Below, piece by piece: positions 53,512 through 62,788 of a DNA stretch of 64,000 nt. This DNA comes from Clostridioides difficile. GTDB lineage: Bacteria > Bacillota > Clostridia > Peptostreptococcales > Peptostreptococcaceae. The stretch lies in contig CP103804.1 in the NCBI GenBank assembly GCA_024919175.1, forward strand, positions 3,658,001 to 3,722,000, in the 5' to 3' direction. The notes beneath the pieces were generated by a model that searched no databases, was not told the origin of the DNA, and was given only the letters and a program-made list of their open reading frames with translations. The stretch's first letter is position 1, and every line of letters starts with the position of its first letter. The translations under genes were made by a program, and so were the position numbers.

Positions 53512-54522
53512 TTAAAAAATCCCTAAACTCACCTTTAATTTATTGATTTCAATCTCAACTATATCTGATATCTCTTCAAAAGACATTCCTCTGTCATGAA
53601 GTTTTCCTGCAATTTTGATTTTTGCATTTTCTTCTCCTTTTTTTATCAAAGCTCTATTTTCTTTTTCTATTACATTTCTAACATATCTTTTTGCAAATGG
53701 CTCATTCCCATCGCATAAAACTTTGTATTTTTCTTTATCTCCTTTGACAAAACTAAGTGCTCTTTTATCTTGTTTAACAGCCTCTGTACAAATTTCTTCT
53801 GTTTGTTCTTTCACAAATTTTAGAGCCATTCCATATTGTCTCACTGCTTTCAAGCATATTCCAACAGTCTGCTCCTTTACAAATTCTAAAGCCATACCAT
53901 TTTGTCTTACTGCTCTTAAACATATTGTTTCTGTCTGATTTTTTACAAATTTCAAATCAAGCCCATTTTGTCTTACTGCCTCCATGCAGATTTCTTCAGT
54001 CTGATTCTCCACCCATTTTAAATTATAACTACACTGTTTAACTGCTTCCATACATATTTTATCTGTTTGATTTTTTACTCTTGCTAATCCAAACTCACTA
54101 TTTCTAACCGCTTCTATACATATTTCTTCTGTTTGCTCTTTTACAAATGCTAAAGCTGTACCATTTTTTTCAACAGCTCTTAAGCATAATTCCTCTGTTT
54201 GATTTTCTATATATTTTAACGCTGTTCCATCTTGGCTAAGTGCTAACATACATATTTCTTCTGTTGGCTCTTCCACAAATTCTAACATTCTCCAATCTTG
54301 CTTGACTGCTTCCATACAAATTTTTTCTGTTTGATTATCAACACATTTTATTGCATTGCAATTTTGTTTAACAGCCTCCAGACATATCTTTTCTGTTTGA
54401 TTTTTTATGTATATTAAATTTAACCCATTTTGCTTTACTATTTCTAAATACTCATCTTCTGTTTTATTGTCAAAGTCATTGTTATCTATTGATTCAAATA
54501 TATCATTTTTATTCTCTTGCAT
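53512..54522 (-). CDS. Protein of eleven 22-residue repeats (DUF4116-like)
   Basis: A 336-residue protein. From about residue 24 to 265 it is built of eleven tandem 22-residue units with the pattern I-C-x-x-A-V-x-Q-N-G-x-A-L-x-F-V-K-x-Q-T-E-x, e.g. ICLRAVRQNGMALEFVKEQT. The pattern is like DUF4116 repeats and would form a helical solenoid, with a Cys in nearly every unit. The C-terminal 60 residues (IAGKLHDRGMSFEEISDIVEIEINKL) resemble the tail of Rpn-type PD-(D/E)XK nuclease proteins, but no nuclease domain is present. AAGGAGT precedes the ATG. Role unknown; likely protein-protein contact. Confidence 0.78.
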   Translation of the reverse strand: MQENKNDIFESIDNNDFDNKTEDEYLEIVKQNGLNLIYIKNQTEKICLEAVKQNCNAIKCVDNQTEKICMEAVKQDWRMLEFVEEPTEEICMLALSQDGTALKYIENQTEELCLRAVEKNGTALAFVKEQTEEICIEAVRNSEFGLARVKNQTDKICMEAVKQCSYNLKWVENQTEEICMEAVRQNGLDLKFVKNQTETICLRAVRQNGMALEFVKEQTVGICLKAVRQYGMALKFVKEQTEEICTEAVKQDKRALSFVKGDKEKYKVLCDGNEPFAKRYVRNVIEKENRALIKKGEENAKIKIAGKLHDRGMSFEEISDIVEIEINKLKVSLGIF

Positions 54523-55017
54523 ATTTCAAACTCACTCCTTATAAATTTTATAAAATTCAATAAATTTACTCTCATTTTTATTCTATCAAATAATATAAGA
54601 ATTTTTCAGTCTTGTTTTTTTTTATAAAATCATTTGTATGTTAAAAAATAAATTAATTGCTTCAATTCCAGTATACAATACCCAAAATATGTGGTATATT
54701 TTAACTATAATATATTTTTATATATTACAGTTGAGATATTTAAAGTTAAATTTATATAAAATACCTTTATTTATATATCATTTAGATTGGATATATTTTT
54801 TATTTTCTTTTTTAGTTTTTCGGGTTAGTAAGGGGTTAGTAATTTAGATTTTCATAGGAAATTATTTTTAAAATTAGTTTTTATTTATAGCTAATTTATT
54901 TATGTTGTAATTAAATAAAACTAAATACCATTTAAATAATTCCTTGAGATAAATTCAATAAAACTTAGAGTCCTTATCTAAGCTTAAAACACTAAAATTA
55001 TTAGGAGGATATAAATT
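54523..55017. other. Intergenic stretch between the repeat protein and the zinc-ribbon gene
   Basis: 495 bases, AT-rich. A 69-codon frame at 54638-54847 lacks a ribosome site and looks accidental. The promoter of the gene at 55018 must lie here but is not clear. Confidence 0.55.
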
Positions 55018-55362
55018 ATGGACCAAATTAAGCGCTTACACGAATTGCAACAAAAGTCATACTTAACTAAAGAAGAATTTGAGGAACTAAAAAACAACAC
55101 ATATATTGAAAAATTTGAATTAAGAGATGAATGTGACAACTCTTATATTTATAATTTTTACACTAATGATAAATGTAATGATATAAAATTCATAAAAGCA
55201 CAATTTATTGTTACTCTTATAAAAAACGGTTTTTTATGTGATTGTGGTGGTGTATTTAGACAAAAGAAAATAGTTGATGAATATGATTACGGATATAATG
55301 CTATATATAAGTGTGATTCTTGTGGAAAAGAACTTGATAAAGAAGTAGAAAATTACGATTAA
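55018..55362 (+). CDS. Small zinc-ribbon protein of unknown function
   Basis: A 114-residue protein. The N-terminus is a short helical region (MDQIKRLHELQQKSYLTKEEFEELKNN, like the SHOCT-type KEEFE helix). The C-terminus has CDCGG and CDSCGK, two pairs of Cys spaced for a zinc ribbon. AGGAGGAT lies before the ATG, a strong ribosome site. It stands alone with its own terminator. No function can be offered. Confidence 0.75.
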   Translation: MDQIKRLHELQQKSYLTKEEFEELKNNTYIEKFELRDECDNSYIYNFYTNDKCNDIKFIKAQFIVTLIKNGFLCDCGGVFRQKKIVDEYDYGYNAIYKCDSCGKELDKEVENYD

Positions 55363-55413
55363 TTAACAAGAAAAATGTTTTAAAATATATTTTATAAATA
55401 CTAAGGAAGATAG

Positions 55414-55456
55414 AGGGGATGTCTCAAAATAAAAATTTGAGTCATCTCCTTTTTTA
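55414..55456 (+). terminator. Terminator of the zinc-ribbon gene
   Basis: GGGGATG and CTCAAA (55415-55427) pair with TTTGAG and CATCTCC (55436-55449) around an A-rich loop, followed by a run of seven Ts on the plus strand. Confidence 0.75.
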
Positions 55457-55488
55457 CAGAACAATTATTCCCAAGTCATATGTATATA

Positions 55489-56865
55489 CTAATTATTTAA
55501 CTCAATTTCATACTTTTTTATTTTCTTATACAAAAGACTTTTGTGTATTCCCATAACTTCTGCTGCCTTGGAACATTTCCAATTGTACTTCCTTAGCACA
55601 TCAATAATTAAACTCTTCTCATAATTTTCAACCATTTCATGAATTGAGCAATTACTATCCACATTACATTGAGCAACTCTACTTATATTATCCATTTTAG
55701 ATGGAAGGTCACACATCATAATGACCATATCATCACTTACAGCATAAGCGCTTTTTATTACATTTTGTAGTTCTCTTATATTTCCTGGCCAAATATAGTT
55801 AATAAAGCAATTTTTAACATTATCACTTAAAACCTTCAATTCCTTATATTCAACATTTAATTTGTTTAATATATAATTTGCTAGCAATAAAATGTCATCT
55901 TGTCTGTCCTTTAATTCCATCATATGAATATTTATTACATTTAGTCTATAGTATAAGTCTTCTCTAAATAATCCCTCTTCAACCATTTTACTTAAATTCT
56001 TTCTTGTAGCAGAGATTACTCTTACATCTATCTTTATAGTCTTAAGACCTCCTACTGGCTCTATCTCACTTTCCTGAAGAACTCTTAAAAGTTTTGCTTG
56101 CATTGTCAGAGGCATATCACCTATTTCATCTAAGAAGATTGTACCATCATTCGCAACTAAAAACTTACCTTTTTTACCTCCTTTTTTTGCTCCTGTAAAA
56201 GCTCCTTCATCATACCCAAATAGCTCTGATTCTAATAGTTCTTCTGGTATTGCAGCACAATTTATACTAACCATAGGTTTGTCTGCCCTACTGCTATTAT
56301 TGTGAATTGCTCTAGCAAATACTTCTTTACCTGTACCCGTTTCACCTGTCAAAAGTACTGAGAAGTTAGTTTTAGAAGCTTTCATACCTGTTTTCTTAAG
56401 TTCTATGAAATCTTTATTTTCACCTATAAGCTTGTCAAAACTACATTTATCCTTGAACTGTTCTTTATAATATTGGAGCTCCATATATTCTGACATTAAC
56501 TTTTTAGCTACATCAAATGATTGTAATCTAAATTTAACTTGAGCTACCCCTGCAACGACTTCTCCATTGTCATTTTCCACATAAGACCTACTTACTATTA
56601 CACTTTTTTCTTTTGTTTCTCCACCTGAGTAATGGTGTATAGCTCCTTCTTCGCAATATTTATCTCTCATAACATCTAACATTTTTGTATTTGGTATAAT
56701 ACTTTGTATATTGTGTCCTATTATATCGTATCTTTCTTTACCTAAGAAGTCACAATATTTATCATTAATATCTATGATTACTCCATCTTTATTTACAACA
56801 ATAAAACCATCATCAGTCATGGATAATACTCTTGCAAATATATCCTTATACCAGTGCTCTTTCAT
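55489..56865 (-). CDS. Sigma-54-dependent activator (PAS-AAA+-Fis)
   Basis: A 458-residue enhancer-binding protein. An N-terminal PAS domain (about residues 8-110, MTDDGFIVVNKDGVIIDIN) is the likely sensor. The AAA+ domain has Walker A GETGTGKE, the sigma-54 contact loop GAFTGA, Walker B IFLDEIGDM and the R-finger region FREDLYYRLNV. A Fis-type HTH is at the end (YNWKCSKAAEVMGIHKSLLYKKIKKY). It sits 98 bases after etfA in the acyl-CoA operon and is most probably its activator, acting at the sigma-54 promoter at 63640-63656. The effector is unknown. Confidence 0.9.
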   Translation of the reverse strand: MKEHWYKDIFARVLSMTDDGFIVVNKDGVIIDINDKYCDFLGKERYDIIGHNIQSIIPNTKMLDVMRDKYCEEGAIHHYSGGETKEKSVIVSRSYVENDNGEVVAGVAQVKFRLQSFDVAKKLMSEYMELQYYKEQFKDKCSFDKLIGENKDFIELKKTGMKASKTNFSVLLTGETGTGKEVFARAIHNNSSRADKPMVSINCAAIPEELLESELFGYDEGAFTGAKKGGKKGKFLVANDGTIFLDEIGDMPLTMQAKLLRVLQESEIEPVGGLKTIKIDVRVISATRKNLSKMVEEGLFREDLYYRLNVINIHMMELKDRQDDILLLANYILNKLNVEYKELKVLSDNVKNCFINYIWPGNIRELQNVIKSAYAVSDDMVIMMCDLPSKMDNISRVAQCNVDSNCSIHEMVENYEKSLIIDVLRKYNWKCSKAAEVMGIHKSLLYKKIKKYEIELNN

Positions 56866-56902
56866 TGTTTCATCCCTCCACTATGACCTTCAGCAAAAAT
56901 AA

Positions 56903-56943
56903 TAAGTCTTACAATACAATATTATAAGACTTACCATTCTATA
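56903..56943 (-). terminator. Hairpin between etfA and the activator gene
   Basis: TAAGTCTTA (56903-56911) pairs with 56935-56943. On the minus strand it is followed by TTATTTTT. It probably ends most transcripts after etfA, with the activator expressed at lower level or from its own promoter. Confidence 0.65.
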
Positions 56944-56963
56944 TATTCAATATTTTCTAGAAG

Positions 56964-57986
56964 TTACCTATTTAATAGCTCTACCATTTCAGGTAGGATT
57001 TCATATAAATCCCCTACAATCCCATAATCACATATACTGAAAATAGGGGCTTTGGGGTCTTTATTTATAGCAACTATATATTTAGAATCACTCATACCCG
57101 CTAAATGCTGTATTGCTCCAGATATCCCACACGCAATGTATAACTCTGGTCTAACAGTAGTTCCTGTTTGCCCCACTTGATGAGAATGTTCTATCCACCC
57201 TGAATCTACTGCCGCTCTTGAGGAACCAATCTCTGCCCCCAATTTATCAGCTAATTCTTTTATGAGTTCAAATCCTTCTGCCCTCTTTAATCCTCTTCCT
57301 GCTGATACTATTATTCTAGCATCAGTTAAATTTATGGATTTCTTTTCTTGTGGAAGCATTTCTACTAATCTAGTTCTAATCATTTTTTCATTAAGTTCTG
57401 GAGTAACAACCTCTAAAACTCCAGTCTCTGATTCAGTTCTTACAGCTTTTGCCATAACACCTGGACGAACTGTTGACATCTGCGGTCTATTTTTGGGACA
57501 AACAATAGTAGCCATTAAATTTCCACCAAAGGCTGGTCTTGTTTGTAATAACTTATTATCTGTTGAATCTATTTCAAGTTTTGTACAGTCGGCAGTTAGA
57601 CCTGTCCCAACTTTACCTGCAATTCTAGGTGCAATATCTCTTCCTATAGAAGTAGCTCCAACTAGTACAACCTCTGGTTTTTTCCCTTTAATTAAACCTG
57701 CAATTGAAATTGCATATCCATCAGTTGTGAAATCTTTAAGAAGAGGGTCGTTGATATAATATGCTTTATCAACACCATAGTGAAGTAACTCTTTTACTTC
57801 TTTCTCTACTTCATATCCAGCTATTACAACTGCAAGCTCTTTTCCTAATTGGTCAGCAAGCTTTCTTCCCTCACCAATAAGTTCTATAGTAACAGGATTA
57901 ATTTTGCCTTCCCTTTGCTCTCCTATTACCCAAACACCATTATAATCATTTAAATTTATACCTTGATTAACTTTTGCTCTCATCAT
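56964..57986 (-). CDS. etfA: Electron transfer flavoprotein alpha subunit
   Basis: Partner of EtfB, carrying the FAD that exchanges electrons with the acyl-CoA dehydrogenase. The 340 residues hold the N-terminal domain (VWVIGEQREGKINPV) and the C-terminal FAD domain: VSAGRGLKRAEG, SSRAAVDSGWIEHSHQVGQTGTTVRPELYIACGISGAIQHLAGM. The latter has the typical GQTG and S-G-A-I-Q-H residues. In anaerobes Etf/Acd complexes can bifurcate electrons from NADH to ferredoxin and enoyl-CoA. Last enzyme gene of the operon, 10 bases after etfB. Confidence 0.93.
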   Translation of the reverse strand: MMRAKVNQGINLNDYNGVWVIGEQREGKINPVTIELIGEGRKLADQLGKELAVVIAGYEVEKEVKELLHYGVDKAYYINDPLLKDFTTDGYAISIAGLIKGKKPEVVLVGATSIGRDIAPRIAGKVGTGLTADCTKLEIDSTDNKLLQTRPAFGGNLMATIVCPKNRPQMSTVRPGVMAKAVRTESETGVLEVVTPELNEKMIRTRLVEMLPQEKKSINLTDARIIVSAGRGLKRAEGFELIKELADKLGAEIGSSRAAVDSGWIEHSHQVGQTGTTVRPELYIACGISGAIQHLAGMSDSKYIVAINKDPKAPIFSICDYGIVGDLYEILPEMVELLNR

Positions 57987-57996
57987 CTTAACACTC

Positions 57997-58791
57997 CTAT
58001 ACTAGTTTCAAATCGAATAGTATTTCTATTAATTTCTCAGCTTTTTCCTTTTTATTTATACCTTCGATTATTTCATTATGCTTGTCTTTAACTGGTACAA
58101 AAGACTTGTAAACATTTGTAGGTGAACCCTTTAATCCAATTTGAGTTGTATCAACAGCTAAGTCTTCAAGTGTTAACACAGTAATCTCTGCATCTCCATT
58201 ATTGTAAGCTTCTAAGATTCCTTTGACACTTGGATATCTTGGATTATTTAACTCTTTTATAGCAGTTAGTAAAACTGGCATCTTTGCTTCTATTAAATAA
58301 TCTCCTGTTTCTGTATAACGAGTTACTAGTAATTTATCATCTTGAACCTTTACTTCTTTTGCATAGGTAACCTGTGGTACCCCTAAGAATTCTGCAACCT
58401 CTGGACCAACCTGAGCTGTATCTCCATCTATAGCTTGTCTTCCACAGAATATTACATCATACTTTCCAACCTTCTCTATGGCAGCAGCAATAATTGTAGA
58501 TGTAGCCCAAGTATCTGAACCACCAAAAGCTCTATCTGAAATTAAATATGCTTCGTCAGCACCCATCGCCAAAGCTTCTTTTAAAGCACCTTTAGCTTGA
58601 GGAGGTCCCATACTTATAACCTTAATCACTGCTCCTAGCTCATCTTTTATTTTTAAAGCTTCTTCTAAAGCATTTCTATCATCTGGATTGATTATACTTG
58701 GTACACCATCTCTTATTAGTGTACCTGTCTCTTTATTTATTTTAACTTCATTAGTATCTGGAACTTGCTTTAAGCAAACAACTATATTCAT
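57997..58791 (-). CDS. etfB: Electron transfer flavoprotein beta subunit
   Basis: A 264-residue EtfB with CLKQVPDTNEVKI, ISMGPPQAKGALKEALAMGADEAYLISD, the CGRQAIDGDTAQVGPEVAEFLG signature and the LLTAIKELNNPRYPSVKGI end. GGAGGAAGAGC precedes the ATG at 58791, 10 bases after the dehydrogenase stop. Forms the heterodimer with EtfA. Confidence 0.93.
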   Translation of the reverse strand: MNIVVCLKQVPDTNEVKINKETGTLIRDGVPSIINPDDRNALEEALKIKDELGAVIKVISMGPPQAKGALKEALAMGADEAYLISDRAFGGSDTWATSTIIAAAIEKVGKYDVIFCGRQAIDGDTAQVGPEVAEFLGVPQVTYAKEVKVQDDKLLVTRYTETGDYLIEAKMPVLLTAIKELNNPRYPSVKGILEAYNNGDAEITVLTLEDLAVDTTQIGLKGSPTNVYKSFVPVKDKHNEIIEGINKKEKAEKLIEILFDLKLV

Positions 58792-58801
58792 GCTCTTCCT
58801 C

Positions 58802-59944
58802 CTATCCTAGTACTGCTCTTGAAATAACAACCTTGTGTATTTCTGAAGTACCTTCGTAAATTTCTGTTATCTTGGCATCTCTGTACATTCTCTCTAATGG
58901 ATAATCCTTCATATATCCATATCCTCCATGAATTTGAAGAGCTAGATTTGTAACCTCTCTTGCAGTACGTGACGCATTGTATTTTGCCATGGCAGCTTCT
59001 TTAGTGTGTTTTTCTCCTCTAGCTTTCAAGTCTGCAGCATAATACACTAACAACTTTGCTGATTCCACCATAGTAGCCATATCTGCTATATACCATTGAA
59101 TACCTTGTAAAGCTGAAATTGGTTTGCCAAACTGAACTCTTTCTTTAGAATATTTGATACTTTCTTCTAAAGCTCCTTCTGCAATTCCTACAGCTTGAGC
59201 TCCAACTCCAATTCTTGCTCCATCCAGACAAGTCATAGCTATGTTAAAGCCTTTCCCTTCTTTGCCTAATAAATTAGACTTTGAAACTCTACAGTTATCA
59301 AATATTAACTCTGCAGTTTCTGAACCATGAATACCCATTTTTTCTTCAATTTTTCCTATTGAAAAACCAGGAGTACCTTTGTCAACTATGATAGCAGACA
59401 TACCCTTTATTCCCTTTGATGGCTCTGTCAATGCAAATATTATTAATGATTCTGCTTGACCTCCACCAGAAATAAAACACTTAGTCCCATTTAATACATA
59501 TTCATCAGTTGCTTCGTCAATGATTGCAGTTGTTGCAGCTCTTGCAGCATCTGAACCAGCATTAGGCTCAGTTAATGCAAAAGCACCTACACACCCACCT
59601 TCACCCATCATTGGAAGGTATTTTCTCTTTTGTTCCTCAGTACCAAATTTTAAAATAGCTTGAGCATATATTGTATGTATTGATAATATTGCTGCAGATG
59701 CTGCACATTTTTTGGCAACCTCAGTAACAACAATTACCTTTTCTATATCTGCTCCACCAGAACCGCCATAATCTACAGGTGTTCCAATACCATTAAATCC
59801 TATTTTAGCCATTTTGCTAAAAAGCTCTCTTGGAAAAATACCTGTTCTATCTGTTTCAGCAGCTATTGGTGCTATTTCCTTCTCTGCAAATTCTTTGGCT
59901 ACTCTTTGAAGCATTAATTGTGCTTCTGTTAATCTAAAATCCAT
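58802..59944 (-). CDS. Acyl-CoA dehydrogenase (short-chain, butyryl-CoA type)
   Basis: A 380-residue FAD enzyme. It has FALTEPNAGSDAA and FISGGGQAESLIIF for FAD binding, PISALQGIQWYIADMA, QIHGGYGYMKDYPLERMYRDAKI and the catalytic Glu in IYEGTSEIHKVV. With EtfAB on the same transcript it would work in the reductive direction (enoyl-CoA to acyl-CoA) in a fermenter. Short chain is suggested by similarity to butyryl-CoA dehydrogenase; the exact acyl group is not fixed. Confidence 0.92.
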   Translation of the reverse strand: MDFRLTEAQLMLQRVAKEFAEKEIAPIAAETDRTGIFPRELFSKMAKIGFNGIGTPVDYGGSGGADIEKVIVVTEVAKKCAASAAILSIHTIYAQAILKFGTEEQKRKYLPMMGEGGCVGAFALTEPNAGSDAARAATTAIIDEATDEYVLNGTKCFISGGGQAESLIIFALTEPSKGIKGMSAIIVDKGTPGFSIGKIEEKMGIHGSETAELIFDNCRVSKSNLLGKEGKGFNIAMTCLDGARIGVGAQAVGIAEGALEESIKYSKERVQFGKPISALQGIQWYIADMATMVESAKLLVYYAADLKARGEKHTKEAAMAKYNASRTAREVTNLALQIHGGYGYMKDYPLERMYRDAKITEIYEGTSEIHKVVISRAVLG

Positions 59945-59983
59945 AAAATTTCCTCCTATTTATTAACATACTTCAAATGTTTA

Positions 59984-61216
59984 TTAACATATTTCACAGG
60001 CTTCTTTATTCATTGTTACAATTCCAGACTCAATTAGAGCTTCTATATCAGAATCACTGTATCCAAGTTCTCTCAATATCTCATCTGAATGCTCTCCTAT
60101 AAGTGGAGCATCACAAGTCATGTTAACTTCAATATTTCCAAACTTAACTGGAGTGGATGCAAGCATTGTCTTATTTCCATTTTTACTTGTATGTTCATAT
60201 ATATAGTTATTAGCAATAGCCTGTTCATCAGTTACTACATCATTAACATGTTGAATTCTTTCATGAGCTATATCCGCAGTAGTAAGCTTATCCACCATCT
60301 CATTTTGAGTAAATTTTGCAAATTCACCATCTAAAATATTAATAAGCTCTGTAGCATTTTTCTTACTTTCTACTGAAGATGCAAATTTTTCTTCTTTTAT
60401 TAAATCTTCTCTTCCAAATAATCTACAAAGTGCCTCAAAATATCTTTCATGCTCTAGGATACTTAAGAATATCCACTTTCCATCCTTACAACGATAAGAG
60501 TTTATTACTGGAGAAATAGCATTTTTTCTAGTTTTTGGATACTCATCGCTAAACTGTGTAGATGCTAATAAGGATGATGCATTCCATATTGCTTGTCCAA
60601 ATAAAGATGCCATTACTTTTTGTCCTTTTCCAGTCTTAGCTTGTTGGTATAAAGCTGCACATATACCTCCAGATAAACTACAAGAAGTTGTAGCATCTCC
60701 AAAGGCTATAGGTGGGTTTATTGGACTTGTATCCTTCTCTGCTATATCAAGCATAGCTCCACTTCTTGCCCAAAAAGCAACTGTATCAAAACCTGCATTA
60801 TCCTTAGCAGGTCCAAAATCGCCAAACCCATTTATTTGTCCCCAGATAAGATGTGGATGCTTTTTGCTTAATGATTCATAGTCAAGACCTAGTCTTTTTA
60901 ACGCTCCTGTTCTGTAGCTTGAAACAAATATGTTTGCTTCACTTAAAAGCTTATCCATAATTTCAATTCCAGTTTCACTCTTAAGATTTATAGACAAACC
61001 TCTTTTGTTTGAATTATATGTGCTGTAAAAAGGATTATTATAATCATCTATTGGCATTGTCATTGTTGCTCCTGTCTTTCTTCCTGGGTCTCCAAAACTT
61101 GGTTCTACCTTGATAACATCAGCACCCCAGTCAGCTAATATTTTAGAAGTTCCTGGACCTGCTACAAAATATGTTAAGTCAATAACCTTAACTCCTTCTA
61201 ATGGTTTATTTAACAC
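59984..61216 (-). CDS. CaiB/BaiF (class III) CoA-transferase
   Basis: A 410-residue family III CoA-transferase. It starts GVKVIDLTYFVAGPGTSKILADWGADVIKVEPSFGDPGR, with the catalytic Asp expected in the segment FGDATTSC near residue 170, and includes NSNKRGLSINLKSETG and IGEHSDEILRELGYSD. The start codon is GTG at 61216 behind AAGGAGG. In this operon it would load CoA from an acyl-CoA product onto the incoming acid. The pair of acids is not known. Confidence 0.9.
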   Translation of the reverse strand: MLNKPLEGVKVIDLTYFVAGPGTSKILADWGADVIKVEPSFGDPGRKTGATMTMPIDDYNNPFYSTYNSNKRGLSINLKSETGIEIMDKLLSEANIFVSSYRTGALKRLGLDYESLSKKHPHLIWGQINGFGDFGPAKDNAGFDTVAFWARSGAMLDIAEKDTSPINPPIAFGDATTSCSLSGGICAALYQQAKTGKGQKVMASLFGQAIWNASSLLASTQFSDEYPKTRKNAISPVINSYRCKDGKWIFLSILEHERYFEALCRLFGREDLIKEEKFASSVESKKNATELINILDGEFAKFTQNEMVDKLTTADIAHERIQHVNDVVTDEQAIANNYIYEHTSKNGNKTMLASTPVKFGNIEVNMTCDAPLIGEHSDEILRELGYSDSDIEALIESGIVTMNKEACEIC

Positions 61217-61353
61217 TTTCTATTCCTCCTTATACTGTCAACTTGGTATTTTAAATATGGTATTTATGGTATTAAAATATAAAATTTATTGTATATACTT
61301 TGAAAATTGATTTTACAATATCAAAATATAATTTATAATTTTTGTCTTTTCTG

Positions 61354-62694
61354 TTATGGTAATCCTGGGAACATTGTAAACAGAAGAACTGCTACTACAG
61401 TTCCAATAATTGGGGTTAAAACAGTTACCCAGAATATTGGCATATAAGCATTCTTATGTGATTCATTACATAGACCATTTGTTACAGTAACAATATATCC
61501 ATTGTGTGGAAGTGAATCTAATGCTGCTGACGAAATTGCCATAGTTCTAGCTAATGCAGCAGCAGAGACACCCTTAGCTAAAAATACTGGTCCAAGAAGT
61601 GGAGCCGCAATTCCAAGTCCACCTGAAGCTGACCCACAGATACCCGCAATAACTGTAGTTCCAACTGCAGCCCCTGCTATAGGAGGTCCAGGAATATTAG
61701 TCATAGCATTAACTATGAAGTCAAAACCAACTGCTGATTTTACAACTGAACCAAATGCAACTACAGCACAAGTATTACATATTGCTACCACTGTAGTTTT
61801 ACATGCATCACCAACATGGCCAACTATTTTAGCATTATCTTGATATTTATTTAACAATAAATACACTAATAAAGCTCCAATAAATACTCCTACCTCAATT
61901 GGCACTATTGCTTTTCCATTAATTTTCACATTAATTATTAAGATTGATACTATTAATGGAATTAACGCAATTAGACCATTAGGGCCATTTTTTATCTTAG
62001 AATTAGTTGTTGCTACTTCATCAAATACATCTGATTCATGTGCTATAAAATGCCCCCCATTGGCCTTTTCTTTTGAAACCATCTTGTATAAAATGGTACT
62101 TCCAACTATAAACATTACTGCACATGATATAAATCCATTTACTGCTCCAGCCATAATATCTGTCCCTAATGTTGAGGCTGGAATAATATTATGAATCTGG
62201 GGTGCCCCTGGTGCAACCATAGCAAAAGTTGAACATCCAAAAGTCAAAGCTGCTGGTATAAATCGTCGTGGCAAATCAGCTTCTTTAAAAATTTCTAAAG
62301 CTATCGGAAACACTGCAAAACTTACAACAAAAACGCTTACTCCTCCATAAGCTAATATTCCACAAGCTATTGGAATAGAAAGTAATGCTTTATCCTTCCC
62401 AATCCATCTTACAACCATCTTAGCAATAGATTTTGCTCCACCAGTAATCTCCATTATTTTTCCCATTAATGTACCTGTTAGGAAAATAAAGAAATTTGCC
62501 TGAAGAAATTCAACAAATCCTGTCATATAATCCACCTTAAGTGCATCATACACATTTAAACTCCCTGTTATAGCAACTAATAATGAACATACAATTGCTA
62601 TTATAAAAATATTTACTCCCTTCATAACCATTACAACTAGAAGGGATAGGGCTATGATAATCCCTACTAAACTTATAATTACTCCCGTATTCAT
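61354..62694 (-). CDS. GntP-family carboxylate permease
   Basis: A 446-residue membrane protein with about twelve helices. Its phrases YGGVSVFVVSFAVFPIALEIFKEADLPRRFIPAALTFG, MVAPGAPQIHNIIP and the glycine-rich GSASGGLGIAAPLLGP fit the GntP family, members of which import gluconate or hydroxy acids such as 3-hydroxybutyrate. AAGGAG precedes the ATG. Second gene of the operon, so it probably brings in the acid used by the CoA-transferase. Confidence 0.87.
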   Translation of the reverse strand: MNTGVIISLVGIIIALSLLVVMVMKGVNIFIIAIVCSLLVAITGSLNVYDALKVDYMTGFVEFLQANFFIFLTGTLMGKIMEITGGAKSIAKMVVRWIGKDKALLSIPIACGILAYGGVSVFVVSFAVFPIALEIFKEADLPRRFIPAALTFGCSTFAMVAPGAPQIHNIIPASTLGTDIMAGAVNGFISCAVMFIVGSTILYKMVSKEKANGGHFIAHESDVFDEVATTNSKIKNGPNGLIALIPLIVSILIINVKINGKAIVPIEVGVFIGALLVYLLLNKYQDNAKIVGHVGDACKTTVVAICNTCAVVAFGSVVKSAVGFDFIVNAMTNIPGPPIAGAAVGTTVIAGICGSASGGLGIAAPLLGPVFLAKGVSAAALARTMAISSAALDSLPHNGYIVTVTNGLCNESHKNAYMPIFWVTVLTPIIGTVVAVLLFTMFPGLP

Positions 62695-62788
62695 AATTAA
62701 CTCCTTTTAAAATTAAACTATATGTATTTTTTCACGAAATTTAGATTTTGAATATGTTCTACATTTGTTCCAATTTTAGTTATAATAG

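Noticed and set aside
53512..54522. Tandem repeats as a CRISPR array
   Set aside because: The 66-bp periodicity is coding, with conserved amino acids and no unique spacers between identical repeats.
54638..54847. 69-codon plus-strand frame between the repeat protein and the zinc-ribbon gene
   Set aside because: No ribosome site, low-complexity hydrophobic composition expected of AT-rich DNA, no family resemblance.
57262..57759. 165-codon plus-strand frame inside etfA
   Set aside because: Antisense shadow of a conserved EtfA; no ribosome site.
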